Source: Metaphire vulgaris
Lineage: Eukaryota > Annelida > Clitellata > Crassiclitellata > Megascolecidae
Length of the DNA: 64,000 bases
Reading direction: 5' to 3'
Assembly: GCA_018105865.1 (NCBI GenBank)
Contig: CM030861.1
Location: 9,682,584-9,746,583 of the forward strand
The position numbers were made by a program, and so were the translations under genes. A model generated the notes under the pieces. The model saw only the letters and a program-made list of their open reading frames with translations, was not told where the DNA came from and searched no databases. Below, in pieces: positions 10,483 through 64,000 of the stretch (the stretch's first letter is position 1; each line of letters opens with the position of its first letter).

Positions 10483-10703
10483 CGCCTAACTAACAAACAA
10501 ATGTTAATTATGTTATCTGTTTTATGTAACTACTTATTTGTATATAGTAGGCTATATAGGCCTACACAATATGGATACGAATACCGAGTGGTTGATTTTT
10601 GCTATTGTTGTGGGGTTTAGCTGCCTAGTCTAGTCTAGTCTAGTACGACCCACGTACCATGTAGGCCTAAAGGCAATTTTTGGGCTTCAGCACCCCGACC
10701 TCG

Positions 10704-10894
10704 CAGTGTTTATTCTAGGCCTGTTTGGGGAATCCCCCCAAGTTTTAAAATTAGAAAGAGAGGGACCCAAAAAATTCGTATGTGTTGGCTTGGTGTGAAA
10801 TTCCTCCCCCCTGGAGCGTGGAGAGACAAATCTTGTCCCCCAAACATTTCAAACTCCCCCCCCCCCGATGTCAAGGTGGCTAGAATAAACACTG
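10704..10894. mobile_element. hAT-like MITE, CAGTGTTTAT family
   Basis: CAGTGTTTATTCTAGGCC to GGCTAGAATAAACACTG; flanks CGACCTCG / CCGACCTG are imperfect. Interior differs from the copy at 9769, so it is a subfamily. Confidence 0.7.
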
Positions 10895-11244
10895 CCGACC
10901 TGGCACTGGAAGAAGACTAAATAAAATCGCGTGCGTTGTTGTCAAAACCGCACAAACTGAAATTTTAAAGAAATCTACGACACTTGACAGTATAGGTCTA
11001 TTGGCCTAGGGCCTATACTGCATTAAGCTTAGGCCTAATAAATGGCTTCTGTGGAAACGCTGTAGGCTACCCGTACCCAGAAAATACCCATGTCTGCATC
11101 ATATTAAGGACCTGACCTCTCCAAAAAACCCACGTCAGGACATGAGGACATGACACGATCTCTACGGATTTGCACGATATTTGCTCAGAATCTTTTACTG
11201 TAGTGGCTGCCCCCCTGCCCGAGGCTGAGTGGATCGGACCAGCG

Positions 11245-11477
11245 CAGTGGCGGCTCTAGGATTTGTTTGCAATGTTTATTGTATGCCGTTGATATCTTAT
11301 TGGCAACTTCTAATCATGGGGGCCAACCATTTTGTTGTTTAATGTATGTAGCATTAAGTATAGGGTCCCAACTGGGGGTATTGGTCCACTGGGGGTGTTG
11401 CTCTCAAATTAGGTATCTCGGGACACGGGGCCCTTCCTGATCCCGGTGGAAGCTAAATTAAAATTTTTCCTCCACTG
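11245..11477. mobile_element. hAT-like MITE, CAGTGGCGGCTC family, copy 2
   Basis: CAGTGGCGGCTCTAGG at left, end CCTCCACTG, perfect duplication GACCAGCG (11237-11244, 11478-11485). Right third diverges from other copies. Confidence 0.85.
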
Positions 11478-11610
11478 GACCAGCGGACCCACCCCCTCAG
11501 CGCCGCCCCTGAGCAATAGTATTGCGTTATTGCGTCAAACGATGCCTTAATCGGCGTAGTCTCTCGGGCGGTGGGGCGCCTTCTGTCGTTCGTTCGACGG
11601 TCGCTGGACG

Positions 11611-11806
11611 CAGCGTTTAATCTTTGCTCAGGCCGTTTCTGGGGTGGGGAAGTTTGCTTAGTTCCCCGGTTTAAATTTCAAATCCCCCCTTGGAAATTTT
11701 TGAAAACTACATGGACTAACAGCGGCCCCTAGCAGAATTCCCCCGGCTTTGTCAGTCCCCCCGTCCGGCTTTCTCAGTTTCCTCCAGGAGTCTAGATTAA
11801 ACGCTG
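11611..11806. mobile_element. hAT-like MITE, CAGCGTTTAATC subfamily
   Basis: CAGCGTTTAATCTTTGC to GTCTAGATTAAACGCTG, 196 bp, with perfect 8-bp flanks GCTGGACG. Relative at 36798. Confidence 0.85.
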
Positions 11807-12231
11807 GCTGGACGCATATTGACTCCCCACCCCGCGCCCCCATTGCCCCACCCCCCCCCCCCAACCGAAACCCTATCTGAACCCGACGACGACGACGACG
11901 ACGACGACAGGCAGAGGCCATTGCATGGGGAAGCGCCCTGCTGCAGCAGGTCGCCTCATTCTATATACAAGAGCATATCGTCATCGTCGCTTCTTCGACT
12001 CGAGCAAAAAACGTCTTTTCGCCGACGAATAATTTCCACGATTCGTCCGGATACGGACAACGCGGACGACATATAGGACACGATGTTGACGCGAAGACGA
12101 CCATCATCAGGCCATGATATTGTCGGCGTTCAATGCTGCGTCCGTCTTATAAAGGACGAATGTTCCCGCTGCGATTTTATATTAGGCCTAATACGATCAT
12201 TTTTCGTGAACAGACTTCGCAACGCTGGCGG

Positions 12232-12232
<1 letters not shown>

Positions 12233-12293
<61 letters not shown>
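12233..12293. repeat. (AT)n microsatellite
   Basis: About 60 bp of uninterrupted AT. Confidence 0.95.
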
Positions 12294-12296
<3 letters not shown>

Positions 12297-12443
12297 GCCC
12301 TCGGTACTTCATTCCCGAGGGACTTATGATAAAAAAAAAATTGTCCGGAGACATGAAATTAGTGTGCTAGCTCTCGTTCAAGGTTGCAGATTTGGAAATG
12401 TTCCTCGGAATGCGATGGCGTTGAAACGATGGCGAATGCGATG

Positions 12444-12445
<2 letters not shown>

Positions 12446-12501
<56 letters not shown>
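12446..12501. repeat. (AT)n microsatellite
   Basis: About 55 bp of AT. Confidence 0.95.
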
Positions 12502-12508
<7 letters not shown>

Positions 12509-12647
12509 TATTAGGCTATAACCAGAATCCGTTCTAACGAAACTGTAGGCCTGAGTGGAGGCCTATAAGAAAAGTCACTGGTCTCGACCGTAGGGGCGTA
12601 CCTACGGGTTCGAGTCGCTGGATATCGGTATATATACCCGCCCCCCG

Positions 12648-12848
12648 TGGCGTCGCCAGAATTTTTTGGTTGGGAGGCAAAAACGGGCTGAACGCATATA
12701 CTGTCACATTCCTTACCCCCCCCTCACCCCTCCACAGAAAACTTTCTCACCGGATTTGCGCGAATCTGGTAAGTGGTCTGGGGCAGGTTGGAACGACTTG
12801 ACAGTTGACCCATCTGGCCATTTGCCCTCCCCGTGGCGACGCTATAAT
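12648..12848. mobile_element. MITE of CAGTGGCGTCGCC family
   Basis: GTGGCGTCGCCAGAATTTTT, then the shared block ACTTTCTCACCGGATTTGCG and end CCGTGGCGACGCTATAATGG. Matches copies at 13611 and (inverted) 14036. It abuts a ccgatatata-type fragment on its left. Confidence 0.65.
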
Positions 12849-13021
12849 GGCCATTTGAAACGACACTATACAAAGTCTTTCAGAAATCTATTCTCTGTCA
12901 AAAGTATAAAAAATCAATCGAGAGATAAGATGGCGCTTAAGAGAGCTGGTTTCTTCTATTACAGGTTTTATAGACCACAAAAATATTATAAACTTGATAC
13001 CCTGTTTGAAATTGGACAGAG

Positions 13022-13341
13022 CAGTGGCGTAACGTGGGCGAATTTGCGCAAGGGGGCGACCCGACTGCGCCGCCCCGGGCCATTTGGGCCCCAAAGAGGG
13101 GTCTAAGCTAGGTTTTATCAGGTTAACCCGTTCTGTAACTTCTTAACCCCTAACCATAGAAGTGAACGTGCTGACGACCTTTTTTTTTTTTTTTTTGCTC
13201 GTCAGGGGGCTAAAAAGGAGGTGATGACCCCTCACCCTCCACAGAAAACTTTTTTCAACTTTCTCCTGGTTTGCAAGTGGTCTTTGGGGCCCCCATGACA
13301 AAGATGCCCCCCGGGCCCCCAAAAGTCACGCTACGCCACTG
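13022..13341. mobile_element. hAT-like MITE, CAGTGGCGTA family, with T-rich hairpin
   Basis: CAGTGGCGTAACGTGG to CACGCTACGCCACTG, 320 bp, flanked by a perfect GGACAGAG duplication. Contains TGACGACC, a T run, then GCTCGTCA (13172-13204). Confidence 0.85.
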
Positions 13342-13610
13342 GGACAGAGCAAGGACTAGTGCTACAGTTGGCTATAGATATGCAAAAATTCAGAAGAGTG
13401 ATGAAACAAATTAAAACCACATATCCTTGTGTCCCCATCTTTGTTGTGTCAAACCGTACTAGAATTGTCAATATATTCTGTCTCAATTTTTTCTAGAGCT
13501 TTCGAAATGCCACGAAAAATAATGAGCCATTTGAAACGACACTATGCAAAGTCTTTCAGAAATCTCGACCAGGGCGTAGCGACGGGGGAGTATATCGGTA
13601 TATATACCCC

Positions 13611-13790
13611 CCAGTGGCGTCGCCAGGAATTTTTGGTTGGGGCAAAAGGGGCTACCGTGTCAGATTCCTTACCCACCCCTCACCCCTCCACAGAAAACTT
13701 TCTCACCGGATTTGCGCGAATCTGGTAAGTGGTCTGGGGCAGGTTGGGGCAGTTGCCCCATTTGTCTACGCCCCTGACCCTAGCTACGCC
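13611..13790. mobile_element. MITE of CAGTGGCGTCGCC family inside another element
   Basis: CAGTGGCGTCGCCAGGAA through GGTCTGGGGCAGGTTGGG. It is directly preceded by GGGCGTAGCGACGGGGGAG and followed by CTACGCCCCTG, the two halves of a CAGGGGCGTAGC element (from 13570), so it appears nested. Confidence 0.6.
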
Positions 13791-14035
13791 ACTGGACCTA
13801 GGTATCGAAGCGGATCGAGGCGGCAATCAGTTGTAAGGAGATGCTACCAGGGCGCGATTTGTAGGGGGAAGGCCTCGGGGGAATCTTTCCCCCACTGCCC
13901 AACTGCTTCCCTTTCTGCTACATCCCCCCACCACTTCATCCCCCACTGCTACATTTCCCAACAACTACATCCCCCCAAGCTCGACATATTCCCCCCACTG
14001 CTCCAGGTCACAAATCGCACCCTGAAGCTACTACG

Positions 14036-14217
14036 CATTAGCGTCGCCACGGGGGCAAATGGGGCAACTGCCCCCCCCCAACCTGCCCCAGACCACCTAC
14101 CAGATTCGCGCAAATCCGGTGATAAAGTTTTTTGTGGAGGGGGTGGGGTGTGGGTAATAAATCTGACACACCAGCCCCTTTTGCCCCCCCAACCAAAAAT
14201 TCCTGGCGACGCCACTG
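14036..14217. mobile_element. MITE of CAGTGGCGTCGCC family (inverted)
   Basis: CATTAGCGTCGCCACGGG to CTGGCGACGCCACTG, 182 bp, flanks CTACTACG / CTGCTACG (7 of 8), supporting a hAT-type 8-bp duplication. Confidence 0.8.
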
Positions 14218-14251
14218 CTGCTACGCTAACGCTAACGCTAGGAAGAGATGT

Positions 14252-14376
<125 letters not shown>

Positions 14377-14962
14377 CCTTGGGTATTCGACGTCTTGCTG
14401 TTTGTTGCGCGTGTGTTTGTGGGTGTGTATGGCTGTGCGTTGGTGTTGGCGCAGTTGCTCTCGCTTGCACCGGCGAATGGGTTTGGGTCCTAGCAACGAG
14501 TCAACGTCACGCGTTGAACGGACTACGAAATGAGCGCCTCGTAGTCGTCGTCGTAGTCGTCGCCGTCGCCAATAACTTCTCCTGCTCCGCCTTTCTCAGA
14601 TTCGCTCGGAAAGTCTTCGGAAGTTGTCGGCCTTGGACGGATGGATGGATGGATGGATGGACGAACGGATAGAGCCGAAAACGCCGATAGGCCTAACAGG
14701 TGGCAGCTCTAACGACCACCTGCGAATGCGATGGCAGCTTAGTGGGGCTTAGTCGATCTTTGCCTCCTTAATTAATTAAAGTCCATAGCCCGATTTAAAG
14801 TGGATCAGGAGGCATTACTGCCCGTGTGAAGAAAGCCACTAGGGGGCGCCAATTAATGGGGCTTGAACCTCGATCGCTTCTGTCAGCCTACCGCTCCATC
14901 GCGTAAAACTCACTCCATCTTCCGCCCCCCCCCCCACCCCCCGTTTTACCGGTCGTAAGAAG

Positions 14963-63146
<48,184 letters not shown>

Positions 63147-63154
63147 GTCAGTTC

Positions 63155-63235
63155 TTAACCCCTTAAGTGGGTGCCCCGAGTAACGCTTGTCCATTTTACA
63201 TTGAGTTACAAATAGTTGCCCAGTTAAGGGGTTAA
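63155..63235. mobile_element. 80-bp palindromic TTAA element, copy 4
   Basis: TTAACCCCTTAAGTGGG to CCCAGTTAAGGGGTTAA. It begins 8 nt after the exon 23 boundary, so its left TTAA lies directly behind the donor. Confidence 0.8.
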
Positions 63236-63364
63236 GCGCATAAGAATAAGCAGCTACCACTGTACTACTTGCCGAAGCACTATATAAATTTGCGAGATTT
63301 TGCTTACCTACTTACTTAATTTTAAAACTTTCATATTCATTTCTTACATATTGCAGGTCAGACT

Positions 63365-63638
63365 CAGTGGCGTAGCCCGGATTCCGAAATGGGGGGGAGG
63401 TTGGCACATCAACATTTTCACGTGAAAAGTCTTGACGAGCTAAATAAAGCATGAAAGGAAGCGCGGTTGCCTCAAGCCCCAGAGCTCTGAACTTGTTTTG
63501 TTCATTCTCATATTCATACTACTTACCCCCCCCACAAAAAAAAAAAGAACTCCTCAAGGGTTTTGCACAAATGTCACGACTGGTCCCAGCCCAAATAGGG
63601 GTGCCGGGTCCCCGTGGCCCCTCGTGACTACACCAATG
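63365..63638. mobile_element. hAT-like MITE, CAGTGGCGTAGCC family (274 bp)
   Basis: CAGTGGCGTAGCCCGG to GTGACTACACCAATG with a perfect GTCAGACT duplication (63357-63364, 63639-63646). Confidence 0.85.
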
Positions 63639-63818
63639 GTCAGACTACTACACCATACCAAAATTTGTTGCCTTCAGTTGTGGTTGTCCTAAACCCATGA
63701 GAGGTAAAGCCTTCAAGTCTCCGACAAATTTACCCAATGGAAAGAGATTAACAATGGAAAAAGATAAATGGACAAGTTTCATGTCTAGTAAATTGCCACT
63801 AATGAGCGGGTAGAAAGC

Positions 63819-63825
63819 AACTATA

Positions 63826-63905
<80 letters not shown>

Positions 63906-63906
63906 G
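63819..63906. repeat. (GAT)n microsatellite, continuing imperfectly to 63962
   Basis: About 28 GAT units followed by GAT/GGT variants. Confidence 0.97.
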
Positions 63907-64000
63907 GATGATGATGATGAGGACGATGGTGGTGGTGATGATGGTGATGATGATGATGATGGTCTAATAGTTGTTTGAAATGAATTTGTTATTCTTTTCG

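Larger units (their letters stand above)
63147..64000 (+). other. RASGRF: RasGRF intron 23 (open at window end)
   Basis: Contains a TTAA element, one MITE and a GAT tract; no further exon of the CDC25 domain (for example the conserved NFSK or PPCVPYLG segments) is seen before 64000. Confidence 0.8.

Noticed and set aside
12083..12444. Hydrophobic YIYIYI-type peptides
   Set aside because: Translation of the (AT)n microsatellite.
12666..13106. 146-codon open frame
   Set aside because: Overlaps MITEs of the GCGTCGCC and CAGTGGCGTA families; no family resemblance.

Overview
The window is animal (metazoan) nuclear DNA: GT-AG introns, long interspersed simple repeats, LINE 3' ends and dozens of short terminal-inverted-repeat elements. 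No bacterial-type gene organisation is present. The repeat style and protein divergence fit a marine invertebrate, possibly a non-vertebrate deuterostome, but the species cannot be fixed from the sequence.

Two protein-coding genes are supported, both on the + strand and both cut by the window edge. (1) A CDC42 small-GTPase gene occupies about 453-4405. Three coding exons encode residues 36-191 (human numbering) and end in a CILL prenylation motif; the exon for residues 1-35 lies upstream of the window. (2) A RasGRF-type dual guanine-nucleotide exchange factor runs from its start codon at 14963 past the right edge. I resolve 23 coding exons: PH1, coiled coil, IQ, DH, PH2, REM (Ras GEF N-terminal), a long variable linker, and the first part of the catalytic CDC25 domain. 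Intron 1 is about 23.6 kb. Functionally the two fit the same theme: RasGRF proteins activate Ras through CDC25 and Rac-class GTPases through DH, while CDC42 is a Rho-family switch. Their adjacency alone does not prove a regulatory link.

Everything else is intronic or intergenic and repeat-rich. The elements fall into recognisable groups: hAT-like MITEs with 8-bp target duplications (termini such as CAGTGGCGGCTC, CAGTGGCGGTTCC, CAGTGGCGTAGCC, CAGGGATATTTC and CAGTGTTTTAT, plus a SPIN/Charlie-like CAGCGGTTCTCAACC element), an 80-bp palindromic TTAA element (4 copies), Harbinger-like TTA-flanked elements, Tigger/pogo-like TA-flanked elements, LINE fragments (one antisense RT relic of about 1.6 kb inside RasGRF) and minisatellites of 17, 18, 22, 23 and 39 bp.

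Layout: 1-4405 CDC42; 4406-6630 probable CDC42 3' UTR and downstream; 6631-14962 intergenic, packed with nested MITEs; 14963-63146 RasGRF exons; 63147-64000 a further RasGRF intron. Most notable: an apparent 1-nt frame slip in RasGRF exon 3, a GC-AG intron after exon 4, two different MITEs sharing one target octamer in triplicate, many elements inserted within 10-70 bp of splice sites, and a recurrent hairpin with a T-rich loop shared by otherwise different MITE families. I found no new multi-gene system.
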